Positions 1 through 7,515 of a DNA stretch of 10,909 nt are shown here, one piece after another (position 1 is the stretch's first letter; the number at the start of each line of letters is the position of its first letter). The stretch is from Clostridia bacterium (GTDB lineage Bacteria; Bacillota; Clostridia; Oscillospirales; Acutalibacteraceae). The DNA lies in the NCBI GenBank assembly GCA_017631705.1, contig JAGBSU010000201.1, positions 1-10,909 of the forward strand, given 5' to 3'. The position numbers and the translations under genes are program-made. The notes beneath the pieces are model-generated. The model saw only the letters and a program-made list of their open reading frames with translations. It searched no databases and was not told the origin of the DNA.

Positions 1-1592
1 GTATTGCTACCGGTCTTTCACAAGAAGAACTTTCCGAAAAAATTGCCGTATCCCGACAATCCGTATCGAAGTGGGAAATGGATCAAGCACTTCCTCAAAT
101 TGATAAAGTACTACAGTTATGCGAATTATTTAATATTTCAACCGACGAACTTTTACACGATACCATATCGGTCAAGTGCGACACCGGTAATCAACCGGTA
201 CAAAACCATTATTTCGGTACCGACGGTTTCCGTGGTGAAGCGAATTTGAATTTAACCTCCATACAAGCCTATAAGGTCGGTCGCTTTCTCGGTTGGTACT
301 ATTCGTCGGAATTATCCGGTTGCACCAAAGCCGGATACCGTCCGCGTATTTTGATTGGAAAAGATACCAGACGTTCCAGCTATATGTTAGAATATTCGTT
401 GGTAGCCGGTATTACCGCTTCGGGTGCCGATGCATATATGCTTCATGTCACCACCACGCCGAGTGTTTCGTACGTTACAAGGCAGGATGAATTCGATTGC
501 GGTATCATGATCACCGCTTCGCACAATCCATTTTACGATAACGGCATCAAGGTCATTAACCGCTACGGCGAGAAATTAGACGATGCTACTACCACCTTGA
601 TTGAAAAATATTTAGACGGTGATTTAAGTAGCTTCAACGTTCTCGGCGACGACCTTCCCTGGGCACGCCGTGAACATATTGGCTGTATTGTCGACTATGT
701 TTCGGGCCGAAATCGGTATGTCGGTTATTTAATTTCACTGGCATCAAATTCCTATAAAAATCTGCGTATCGGCTTAGATTGTGCCAACGGGGCTTCGTGG
801 ATGATCGCTCGTTCGTTATTTGGTGCACTCGGTGCACAACTGACGGTTATCGGTGCCGAACCGGATGGCTTGAACGTCAACCGCGGTTGCGGCTCAACAC
901 ATATCGAAAACCTTTGCCATGTTGTAAAAGAACAGCATTTAGATGTCGGCTTTGCCTTTGACGGTGACGGTGACCGCTGTATTGCGGTGGATGAAAACGG
1001 CAACGTAGTAGACGGCGATGCCATTATGTATATTTTGGGAAAACGCCTTTTATCTCGCGGTATGCTGAACAACAACACGATAGTTGCCACTGTCATGTCC
1101 AACAGTGGATTGATTTCCTCTTTGAAGGAAATCGGTATTCTTTGCGAACAAACAAACGTCGGTGACCGCTTTGTGTATGAGTGTATGCAAAACAACGATT
1201 ACAGTCTTGGCGGTGAACAATCCGGTCATATTATTCTCAAAAAATATGCCACCACCGGTGATGGTTTGCTCACGGCCATTATGTTGGCAGAAGAAATTTG
1301 CGATTCCAAGTTATCGCTTGCCAAGTTGGCAGAACCGGTGAAGTTATATCCGCAATACACCAAAAACTTGCGTGTGTTGAATAAAGCCGACGTGTTGAAC
1401 GACGCTTCCGTTTTAGCGGCACTTTCTGAAGTGGAAGAACGTATCGACGGTAACGGTCGTGCCCTACTTCGCCAAAGCGGTACCGAACCGGTTATCCGCA
1501 TCATGATTGAAAGCATCAGCATCGACACTTGTATTGAATACGCCGAGCACATTGCTACCGCGATTCAAAAAGGAGGGCATTTGGTTGACTAA
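1..1592 (+). CDS. glmM: XRE-type HTH domain fused to phosphoglucosamine mutase (5' end cut by window edge)
   Basis: The C-terminal ~460 residues are an alpha-D-phosphohexomutase of GlmM type, which interconverts glucosamine-6-P and glucosamine-1-P for UDP-GlcNAc synthesis in the cytosol. Visible motifs are YFGTDGFRG near the start of the enzyme (about nt 213-239), the phosphoserine loop TASHNP with catalytic Ser at nt 519-521, the metal loop DGDGDR (nt 960-977), the sugar loop GGEQSGH, and the phosphate loop RQSGTEP (nt 1470-1490; many relatives have RPSGTEP). The frame is open from the first bases, and nt 12-155 encode a Cro/C1-type helix-turn-helix with GLSQEELSEKIAVS, RQSVSKWE and FNISTDELL. 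A linker of roughly 15 residues joins the two parts. Between the HTH and YFGTDG there is no ATG, GTG or TTG in frame, and the only ATG (nt 78) lies inside the HTH with no ribosome site, so both parts must be one polypeptide. Perhaps 10-15 N-terminal residues lie outside the window. The mutase identity is near certain; choosing GlmM over a related hexomutase rests on motifs and neighbours. Confidence 0.93.
   Translation, partial: IATGLSQEELSEKIAVSRQSVSKWEMDQALPQIDKVLQLCELFNISTDELLHDTISVKCDTGNQPVQNHYFGTDGFRGEANLNLTSIQAYKVGRFLGWYYSSELSGCTKAGYRPRILIGKDTRRSSYMLEYSLVAGITASGADAYMLHVTTTPSVSYVTRQDEFDCGIMITASHNPFYDNGIKVINRYGEKLDDATTTLIEKYLDGDLSSFNVLGDDLPWARREHIGCIVDYVSGRNRYVGYLISLASNSYKNLRIGLDCANGASWMIARSLFGALGAQLTVIGAEPDGLNVNRGCGSTHIENLCHVVKEQHLDVGFAFDGDGDRCIAVDENGNVVDGDAIMYILGKRLLSRGMLNNNTIVATVMSNSGLISSLKEIGILCEQTNVGDRFVYECMQNNDYSLGGEQSGHIILKKYATTGDGLLTAIMLAEEICDSKLSLAKLAEPVKLYPQYTKNLRVLNKADVLNDASVLAALSEVEERIDGNGRALLRQSGTEPVIRIMIESISIDTCIEYAEHIATAIQKGGHLVD
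12..155 (+). other. Cro/C1 (XRE) helix-turn-helix domain within the glmM reading frame
   Basis: The encoded segment has the usual pattern of Firmicute XRE regulators: helix 2 LSQEELSEKIAVS, recognition helix RQSVSKWE, then an LPQIDKVLQLCELFNISTDELL-like tail in which the hydrophobic positions are all kept. Nothing in the visible HTH looks decayed, and the matching pattern shows that this frame is translated. The first helix begins before the window. DNA binding is inferred from the family; its target site would most likely lie upstream, outside this window. Confidence 0.9.
1569..1577 (+). promoter_or_regulatory. Ribosome binding site that fixes a TTG start for the acetyltransferase
   Basis: AAAGGAGGG lies inside the last codons of glmM, 7 nt before a TTG at 1585-1587. 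The reading frame also offers an upstream ATG at 1507, but that one has no ribosome site and would add 26 residues from inside glmM with no family resemblance. The TTG is therefore chosen. It places the start 8 nt inside glmM, which suggests translational coupling. Confidence 0.8.
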
Positions 1593-2253
1593 GCATGTAA
1601 AGATCAAAGACCTCTACACGTGCAACACTCCGTATCTGCAACCGCTGTTTGAAAAGGCAGAGTATCCTTGGGAGATACTCCCCCTTATCAAAAGTTATAT
1701 TCTTGCACTGATTGAGCACGGCATTGATGGGTATACCGAAATAGAACCCGGCGTATTGGTGGGCGAAAACGTCAAAATTTATCCCAACACCGTCATAGAG
1801 GCTCCTGCCATTATCGGCAGCGGAACCGAAATCCGCCCCGGTGCTTTTTTACGCGGTGCAGTGATTACCGGTGAGGATTGTGTTATCGGTAATTCCTCCG
1901 AACTGAAAAATTGCGTGTTATTAAACCATGTACAAGTTCCTCATTACAACTATGTCGGCGATTCGGTACTCGGAAATTTTGCACACATGGGTGCCGGCTC
2001 GATTTGTTCCAACCTAAAATCCGATGGGAAACCGGTGGTTATCCGTGGTGAAACGGAATATGTAACCGGTCTTCGCAAAATCGGCGGCATTTTAGCCGAC
2101 GGTGCCGATATCGGTTGCGGATGTGTATTAAACCCCGGCACAGTTATCGGCAAAAACACCTCCGTTTATCCCCTGACCGCTTTACGCGGCGTTTTCCCGG
2201 CAAACTGTATCGTCAAAAGCACCGATACGGTTGTTGTTCGCGAAAGCCGTTAA
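1585..2253 (+). CDS. Stand-alone left-handed beta-helix acetyltransferase, GlmU C-terminal-domain-like
   Basis: This 222-residue protein is built of hexapeptide repeats from about residue 50 to 210 (for example GVLVGENVKIYPNTVIEA and VLNPGTVIGKNTSVYP), the left-handed beta-helix acyltransferase fold. The stretch IGNSSELKN ... VPHYNYVGDSVLGN ... GAGSICSN matches the active region of the GlmU acetyltransferase domain, where the motif reads GHLxYLGD. His120 here aligns with the GlmU catalytic His, and Lys108 with a conserved substrate-binding Lys. The N-terminal uridylyltransferase domain of GlmU (GxGTRM loop) is absent; a short helical leader of about 45 residues takes its place. Clostridial relatives are often labelled UDP-GlcNAc pyrophosphorylase, which the sequence does not support. 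The likely role is acetylation of glucosamine-1-P, the product of the upstream mutase, but another sugar or amine acceptor is possible. The TTG start overlaps the glmM stop by 8 nt. Confidence 0.85.
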   Translation: MTKHVKIKDLYTCNTPYLQPLFEKAEYPWEILPLIKSYILALIEHGIDGYTEIEPGVLVGENVKIYPNTVIEAPAIIGSGTEIRPGAFLRGAVITGEDCVIGNSSELKNCVLLNHVQVPHYNYVGDSVLGNFAHMGAGSICSNLKSDGKPVVIRGETEYVTGLRKIGGILADGADIGCGCVLNPGTVIGKNTSVYPLTALRGVFPANCIVKSTDTVVVRESR

Positions 2254-2279
2254 TTTATATCAACAAAGGAGCGTTTTTT

Positions 2280-2990
2280 ATGAATTTCATCACTGTTAAA
2301 AGTTATGAAGAGCTTAGCCAAAAAGCCGCCAACCTTATCGCCGCACAAATCATGGTAAAACCCAACTGCGTACTCGGTTTAGCAACCGGTTCCTCCCCGA
2401 TCGGTACGTACAAAAAATTGATTGAATACTATGAAAACGGCGATATTGATTTTTCGGCTGTTACCTCGGTGAATTTAGACGAATATGTCGGCCTTGACGG
2501 CACCAACGACCAAAGTTATCGTTATTTCATGGACCATAATTTGTTTGACCATGTGAACATCCGCAAGGACCGTACCTTTGTTCCGAACGGTTGTGCTACC
2601 GATATTGCCGCCGAAGGCAAAGCCTACGACGAATTGATTGAATCACTCGGTGGTATTGATTTACAATTACTCGGTATCGGTCTTGACGGTCACATTGGCT
2701 TTAACGAACCGGACGAGGTATTCACCAAAGGCACACACGGTGTCACCTTGGATGAATCCACCATTGAAGCCAACGCTCGTTTCTTTGCTTCTAAGGACGA
2801 TGTCCCCACTGCCGCTGTCACCATGGGTATGGGTGCCATTATGAATGCCAAAAAAGTGTTGTTGATTGCCAACGGTGCTAACAAAAAGGATATTTTGGAA
2901 AAGGCCTTTTTCGGTACTATCACACCGGCTGTTCCCGCCTCGGTGTTACAGTTACATCCCAATGTCACCGTGATTTTCAGCGAAAATTAA
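2280..2990 (+). CDS. nagB: Glucosamine-6-phosphate deaminase
   Basis: This 236-residue protein converts glucosamine-6-P to fructose-6-P and ammonia, returning amino sugar to glycolysis. Family motifs are intact: LATGSSPIGTY for the sugar phosphate (residues 34-44), NLDEYVGL with the proton-abstracting Asp67, GIGLDGHIGFNEP with Asp136, His138 and Glu143 (the ring-opening triad), and TMGMGAIMNAKKV near the C-terminus. The length is close to Bacillus-type NagB and lacks the C-terminal extension of the allosteric enterobacterial enzyme. The ATG at 2280 has AAAGGAG 8 nt upstream; the frame extends further back, but only inside the upstream gene. The gap to the acetyltransferase is 26 nt, so the gene is the third cistron of the operon. 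Having the deaminase with the mutase puts opposite fates of GlcN-6-P under one transcript. Confidence 0.96.
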   Translation: MNFITVKSYEELSQKAANLIAAQIMVKPNCVLGLATGSSPIGTYKKLIEYYENGDIDFSAVTSVNLDEYVGLDGTNDQSYRYFMDHNLFDHVNIRKDRTFVPNGCATDIAAEGKAYDELIESLGGIDLQLLGIGLDGHIGFNEPDEVFTKGTHGVTLDESTIEANARFFASKDDVPTAAVTMGMGAIMNAKKVLLIANGANKKDILEKAFFGTITPAVPASVLQLHPNVTVIFSEN

Positions 2991-2992
2991 GT

Positions 2993-3034
2993 ATAGAAAA
3001 ACGGCACGCTCAAAAGAGCGTGCCGTTTTTCTAT
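2993..3034. terminator. Bidirectional intrinsic terminator between convergent nagB and gpsA
   Basis: Positions 2993-3011 and 3016-3034 form a perfect 19-bp inverted repeat with an AAAA loop. The GC-rich core (ACGGCACGCTC) is flanked by A5 on one side and T5 on the other, so it makes a hairpin plus U-tract on both strands. It starts 2 nt after the nagB stop and includes the gpsA stop codon (3031-3033). Confidence 0.95.
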
Positions 3035-4038
3035 TCTGTCATCCACAAACCTTGTTGTTCGTGCCCGCACGGACGATTCATCAATGCTTCTACGGCACGC
3101 CGGGGCGGAAGAGATTCATAGCAAATGCGGTAACAAGCCTCGGTAATCGGCATTTCCACTCCTTGTTGTTTCGAGAGCTGATACGCGGTTTTGGCAGCGA
3201 AATAGCCTTCCACCGTACCAACGGTCTTAATGGCTTCTGTTGGCGGTGTACCTTGCCCGATAAGAATACCCGCACGGCGATTTCGAGAATGCATGCTACC
3301 ACAGGTTACAATCAAATCACCCATACCGGATAAGCCGGCAAAGGTCGCCGCATCGGCGCCCATACTCACACCCAAGCGAGCAATTTCCGAAAGACCGCGT
3401 GTCATAAGTGCCGCTTTGGTGTTATCACCCATGTCCAAGCCATCGCAGATACCTGCCGCTAAGGCAATCACATTTTTAAGTGCCCCGCCGAGTTCCACAC
3501 CCACGACATCATAGGCGGTGTAAATGCGAAACGACGGATTCAGCAATACGTTTTGTACCGTTTCTGCTGCCACTCTATCGTGTGAGGCGCTCACCACCAC
3601 CGTGGGGATTCCACGTCCCACCTCTTCGGCATGCGACGGACCGGACAGTGCCACTGCCGATGCCAACGGGATTTCCCGTTCAATCACTTGTGTAAAACGA
3701 GCAAAGGATTCTTCTTCCAATCCTTTGCCGGCATTAGCAATTACAGTTTTTTTGGTAATATAGGGGCATAAACTTTGAGCTGTTGAGGCAATAGCAAAAG
3801 ACGGTACCGCCAAAACAATCAACTCGGCAGCCGCCGCTTCCTTTATGGAGTTTGTTAGCTGTATTGCCGGTGAAACCGCGATGTTCGGCAACAGTTTTAC
3901 ATGCTGACCGTGACGGCGAATGGATTCCGTTTCTTCTTTGAAAGGTGACCACAATGTCACCGTGTGCCCATGACGATGTGCCATGACAGCCAAGGCCGTC
4001 CCCCAACCGCCGGCACCAAGTACCGATAATTTAGCCAT
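3031..4038 (-). CDS. gpsA: NAD(P)-dependent glycerol-3-phosphate dehydrogenase
   Basis: This 335-residue cytosolic enzyme reduces dihydroxyacetone phosphate to sn-glycerol-3-phosphate, the backbone of phospholipids. Evidence is the N-terminal Rossmann loop GAGGWGTAL (residues 8-16), NAGKGLEEESF (102-112), LSGPSHAEEVGRG (131-143), and the helical C-terminal domain beginning GVELGGALKNV with catalytic Lys188, followed by GLSGMGDLIVTC and SRNRRAG. The length is typical. The ATG at 4038 is preferred because GGGGAG sits 6 nt upstream; a TTG at 4053 in frame would make that ribosome site part of the coding sequence and add five residues before the conserved MAKLSVLGAGG start. It overlaps the end of plsY by 8 nt and is the last gene of its operon, feeding its product to PlsY. 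Confidence 0.97.
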   Translation of the reverse strand: MAKLSVLGAGGWGTALAVMAHRHGHTVTLWSPFKEETESIRRHGQHVKLLPNIAVSPAIQLTNSIKEAAAAELIVLAVPSFAIASTAQSLCPYITKKTVIANAGKGLEEESFARFTQVIEREIPLASAVALSGPSHAEEVGRGIPTVVVSASHDRVAAETVQNVLLNPSFRIYTAYDVVGVELGGALKNVIALAAGICDGLDMGDNTKAALMTRGLSEIARLGVSMGADAATFAGLSGMGDLIVTCGSMHSRNRRAGILIGQGTPPTEAIKTVGTVEGYFAAKTAYQLSKQQGVEMPITEACYRICYESLPPRRAVEALMNRPCGHEQQGLWMTE

Positions 4039-4735
4039 ATTTTTTCTCCCCAATTTTACTTTCGGTTCCGTTCAAAATGCGTTTGATATTGGAACGATGC
4101 TTTAAAATGACAATCACCGCTATCAGCAGTACCGCAACTGTACAGAAAGTAGCGGTCGGCCACGGTTGGTGATACCAATACGTACGGAACAAGTACGTAA
4201 CAATTGGCATCACAATACCTGCTGTAATCGAACCGAGCGAAACCATGCGCGTGCACAGTACCACCACACTGAATACAATAAGCAAAACCAAAGCCGTGCG
4301 CCAGTCCAATAGCAACGTAATACCCAGTACCGTCATCACGCCTTTACCACCGCGAAAACCAAAATACAGCGGATACAAGTGACCGATAACACAGCAAATT
4401 CCCGCCAAATATGAACCGACAAGTTCCAAGTTACCCGATGTATAGCTACCCACGTCACTCATGGGAAGCAGTTGTAGGTTTTTCAGCAGTTCTCCGCCGA
4501 TGTAAACCGACAACATGCTTTTTCCCAAATCGCCCAAAAAAGTAAGCAGAGCCGGTAGTTTGCCTTGTGAACGCAACACATTGGTCGCACCGGCATTACC
4601 GCTGCCGTATGAGCGAATATCGACGCCCGAAAAGAGGCGAGTCACGATAATCGCAAAGCTGACACTACCCAACAGATAAGCAATCACAGCCGCCAACAGT
4701 AAGGCGAGCCAACTGTTTTGTAAGAATGTTAACAT
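4031..4735 (-). CDS. plsY: Acyl-phosphate:glycerol-3-phosphate acyltransferase PlsY
   Basis: This 234-residue integral membrane enzyme transfers an acyl chain from acyl-phosphate to position 1 of glycerol-3-phosphate, the first committed step of phospholipid synthesis in Firmicutes. The three family motifs are present: GSGNAGATNVLR (residues 44-55), GHLYPLYFGFRGGKG (118-132), and HRSNIKRILNGTE near the C-terminus (from about 203). Hydrophobic segments lie at roughly 8-33, 62-80, 105-120, 134-160, 165-183 and 186-201. The protein is somewhat longer than the usual ~200 residues because of an insert around 86-104 between membrane segments. The ATG follows AAAGGA at a suitable distance. It overlaps gpsA, its substrate supplier, by 8 nt and lies 15 nt after der. 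Confidence 0.96.
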   Translation of the reverse strand: MLTFLQNSWLALLLAAVIAYLLGSVSFAIIVTRLFSGVDIRSYGSGNAGATNVLRSQGKLPALLTFLGDLGKSMLSVYIGGELLKNLQLLPMSDVGSYTSGNLELVGSYLAGICCVIGHLYPLYFGFRGGKGVMTVLGITLLLDWRTALVLLIVFSVVVLCTRMVSLGSITAGIVMPIVTYLFRTYWYHQPWPTATFCTVAVLLIAVIVILKHRSNIKRILNGTESKIGEKKYG

Positions 4736-4750
4736 ACGCTTTATTCCTTT

Positions 4751-6082
4751 CTATTTGCCGCTGTTGTCGCCTCGTTCACGAATGATAAAACGAATCGGTG
4801 TACCTTCTAACCCGAACGTTTCCCGCAATTGGTTTTCCAAATACCGTTGATACGAGAAATGGAACAAATCCGCGCGATTAACAAAAAACACAAATGTAGG
4901 CGGACGAGTTGATGGCTGTGTCATATAATAAATTTTCAAACGACGTCCTTTATCCGTCGGCGGTTGCACACGCGTGGTTGCTTGCGCCAACACGTCGTTG
5001 AGCATACCGGTAGAAACACGCATGGTGTTTTGACCATTGACATAGGTAATCAATTCGAGCAATCGGTTTAGCCGTTGACCTGTTTTTGCCGAAATGAAAA
5101 CAAACGGAGCATACGACATAAAACTAAAATCATTTTCTAGTTTTTTTCGAGTTTGTGCCATGGTTTTATCGTCTTTTTCCACAGCATCCCATTTATTCAC
5201 CGCAATAATACAGGCTTTACCTTTATCGTGTGCCATGCCGGCAACTTTGCTGTCCTGCTCAGTAAAGCCTTCCACACCGTCAATAAGAATGACGCATACA
5301 TCCGCGCGTTCTACTGCCATTTCGGCACGCAAAGCGCTGTATTTTTCAATTGCATCGTCCACACGGCTTTTACGACGTAAACCGGCAGTGTCAATCAGCA
5401 AAAACTTACCGTTCGGTGTTTCGATTACGGTATCGATGGAATCACGCGTGGTACCGGCAATATCCGAAACAATACTGCGTTCTTCTCCTGCTAATGCATT
5501 AATCAGCGAAGACTTGCCGGCATTGGGTTTGCCGATAACAGCGACTTTAATACAATCACTTTCTTCTTCCTCCTCCGTTTCCGGCGGAAAATATTCAAAA
5601 ACGGCATCCAACAAGTCGCCCGTACCGTTACCATGAAGCGAGGATACGGCAATCGGGTCGCCAAGCCCTAAATTATAAAACTCATAAAACTCTGCCGGTG
5701 GTGTGCCAATGCGGTCGCATTTGTTCACGCAAAGCACCACCGGTTTACCGCTTTTTTGCAGCATGGTTGCTACATCGGCATCGTTTGCCGTGACACCGGC
5801 TTGCATATCCGTCACCAACACAATGACATCGGCTTGCTCAATCGCCAACTGTGCCTGACGGCGCATTTGCGATAAAATAACATCGTCGGAATACGGTTCA
5901 ATACCACCGGTATCCGCCAACATAAAGGAACGACCGCGCCATTCGCAATCGGCAAAAATACGGTCACGCGTTACACCCGGCGTGTCTTTCACAATCGCCA
6001 AGCGCTGACCAATAAGCTTATTAAATAAGGTCGATTTCCCCACATTCGGGCGGCCGACAACCGCCACTATCGGTTTTGCCAC
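4751..6082 (-). CDS. der: Ribosome biogenesis GTPase Der (EngA)
   Basis: This 443-residue protein is an essential double GTPase that acts in late assembly of the 50S subunit. The first G domain has GRPNVGKS (10-17), DTGG (57-60) and NKCD (120-123); the second has GKPNAGKS (184-191), DTAG (231-234) and NKWD (296-299). They are joined by an acidic linker (about 168-175, seven Glu). The C-terminal ~100 residues form the KH-like domain found only in this family. The length is normal. The start is a GTG at 6082 with GAGGTGA just upstream, immediately before the conserved AKPIVAVVGRPNVG. It lies 24 nt after the DUF512 gene and 15 nt before plsY, so the four genes probably form one transcript. Confidence 0.98.
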   Translation of the reverse strand: MAKPIVAVVGRPNVGKSTLFNKLIGQRLAIVKDTPGVTRDRIFADCEWRGRSFMLADTGGIEPYSDDVILSQMRRQAQLAIEQADVIVLVTDMQAGVTANDADVATMLQKSGKPVVLCVNKCDRIGTPPAEFYEFYNLGLGDPIAVSSLHGNGTGDLLDAVFEYFPPETEEEEESDCIKVAVIGKPNAGKSSLINALAGEERSIVSDIAGTTRDSIDTVIETPNGKFLLIDTAGLRRKSRVDDAIEKYSALRAEMAVERADVCVILIDGVEGFTEQDSKVAGMAHDKGKACIIAVNKWDAVEKDDKTMAQTRKKLENDFSFMSYAPFVFISAKTGQRLNRLLELITYVNGQNTMRVSTGMLNDVLAQATTRVQPPTDKGRRLKIYYMTQPSTRPPTFVFFVNRADLFHFSYQRYLENQLRETFGLEGTPIRFIIRERGDNSGK

Positions 6083-6106
6083 AGAATCACCTCGTTGTGA
6101 AATCTA

Positions 6107-7405
6107 TTATTGTAACAATGCCGTAAGCAGTGCTTCACCGTCTACCGGCAGCACCAAAACCGGCACTCCTATTTTCTCCTCTAACGTTTGCGGTGTGACA
6201 TCGTCTAAAAAGCGGTCACCCTCATGACGCAACATCACGTCCGGCATGAGTATCCGTTCAAAACCACCCGCTGTCACTTGTTTTAAAATATCCGTTCCGG
6301 TAACCAAACCGGCAACAGTAATCGTTTCACCGAAAAAGTCATTGCGCACCGCTTTTACTTGTGCGTTGATTTGCGGGAATTTTTCCTTGGCAAGTGCTAC
6401 CAAGCTTTCCAGCAACGGTGCCGCCGCCATACCGGTAACCAGCAAGGTTTTTGTCCCTTTAGCGGTCACTTCTTCGGTGTTTTCTAAAGCGTCAGTAAAC
6501 TCTGAACGTAACAGTGCTATCAAACCGACACCATTTTCCAGTTGTGACATGTCGCCGTAAAACGCTTCGTCGGGAATTTGTCTGCCGGCTAATAAATACC
6601 ATTCGTCTGCCGGATAGACCACGCGGTCACCAGTGGCCGCCAGCATGCAGTCGCCAAAGTGCTGTACGGTATCAATCACTTTTACAGCTTCTTCGGCAGT
6701 AAAGGGTCGAAGCGATGTTAACCCTTCACGATATTTGGTCAAACCAACAGGCACCACCGCCACGCTTTCCACGGCGGGAGATAGGGCCGCTAAATCGTGA
6801 ATACTGCGTTCTAACTCCTCACCGTCGTTCCAACCGGGGCACAATACCAACTGGCAGTTCATGCGAATACCCGCTTCGGCAAAACGGTGTAACAGCGAAA
6901 GCGTTTCACCCGCAAAGCGGTTATTCATCATCTTACAACGAAGTTCCGGATTGGTGGTGTGAACGGAAATATTAATTGGACTGATATGCATCGCTAAAAT
7001 ACGCTCAATTTCATGGTCCGATAAATTGGTCAGCGTAATATAGTTGCCAAATAAAAAGGAAAGACGGCTGTCGTCATCTTTAAAATACAAACTTTCACGC
7101 AACCCTTTGGGCATTTGGTCAATAAAGCAAAAAATACAGTTATTACGGCATTTTTGCTGTTTATCCATTAAGTACGTTTCAAATTCCAAACCGATATCTT
7201 CGTATTCTTTTTTACGAATACGCACCGTTCGGTTTCCCTTGAAAGTATCCAACAAAAGTGTCAGCTGCGGCTCAGTTATATAAAACCGATAATCAAGCAC
7301 ATCTTCTATAGCATGCCCATTGATAGAAACAAGAACATCGCCTGCGGTGATTTTTTTCTTCCAAGCAGGACTGCCAAATATAACGCTTTTTACCGTAACG
7401 GCCAT
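6107..7405 (-). CDS. DUF512 protein: PDZ domain plus radical SAM domain
   Basis: This 432-residue protein starts with a PDZ-like segment (residues 4-45, with AGDVLVSINGHAIEDVLDY). It then carries a CxxxCxxC cluster (Cys86, Cys90, Cys93 in KCRNNCIFCFIDQMPKGLR), the signature that binds a 4Fe-4S cluster and S-adenosylmethionine in radical SAM enzymes. The C-terminal half (about 220-430) corresponds to DUF512 and ends in VPVLVLPVDGEALL. The substrate is unknown. A known trait of the family is that clostridial copies sit beside der, as here (24-nt gap), suggesting but not proving a link to ribosome or RNA maturation. The ATG at 7405 is chosen because GGAGG lies 7 nt upstream; the frame runs 31 codons further back, but those cross the rpmF terminator and show no family sequence. 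Confidence 0.92.
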   Translation of the reverse strand: MAVTVKSVIFGSPAWKKKITAGDVLVSINGHAIEDVLDYRFYITEPQLTLLLDTFKGNRTVRIRKKEYEDIGLEFETYLMDKQQKCRNNCIFCFIDQMPKGLRESLYFKDDDSRLSFLFGNYITLTNLSDHEIERILAMHISPINISVHTTNPELRCKMMNNRFAGETLSLLHRFAEAGIRMNCQLVLCPGWNDGEELERSIHDLAALSPAVESVAVVPVGLTKYREGLTSLRPFTAEEAVKVIDTVQHFGDCMLAATGDRVVYPADEWYLLAGRQIPDEAFYGDMSQLENGVGLIALLRSEFTDALENTEEVTAKGTKTLLVTGMAAAPLLESLVALAKEKFPQINAQVKAVRNDFFGETITVAGLVTGTDILKQVTAGGFERILMPDVMLRHEGDRFLDDVTPQTLEEKIGVPVLVLPVDGEALLTALLQ

Positions 7406-7433
7406 GCGGATACCTCCTTTCGGGAATACTATC

Positions 7434-7478
7434 AAAAAAACAGAGGGTATAACCCTAAACCGGGTCACACCCTCTGTT
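7434..7478 (-). terminator. Intrinsic terminator after rpmF
   Basis: Arms 7439-7448 and 7469-7478 pair over 10 bp, with an inner 4-bp ACCC/GGGT stem. On the - strand the hairpin is followed by a run of seven T (7434-7440), so it ends transcripts coming from yceD-rpmF. It lies only about 30 nt before the DUF512 start and could also act as a leaky attenuator. Confidence 0.85.
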
Positions 7479-7515
7479 CTTCGTTGTTTGTGGGGCATTT
7501 ACAGCCGGTAGGTAC

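Noticed and set aside
1507..1584. ATG at 1507 as start of the acetyltransferase
   Set aside because: It would lie deep within glmM, lacks a ribosome site, and adds residues with no resemblance to the family; the TTG at 1585 has a strong site.
78..1592. Starting glmM at the ATG at 78
   Set aside because: This ATG falls inside the conserved HTH, has no spaced ribosome site, and the frame upstream of it encodes well-conserved HTH helices.
7406..7498. 31-codon N-terminal extension of the DUF512 protein
   Set aside because: The extension spans the rpmF terminator and the strong GGAGG site, and the family's PDZ segment begins right at the ATG at 7405.
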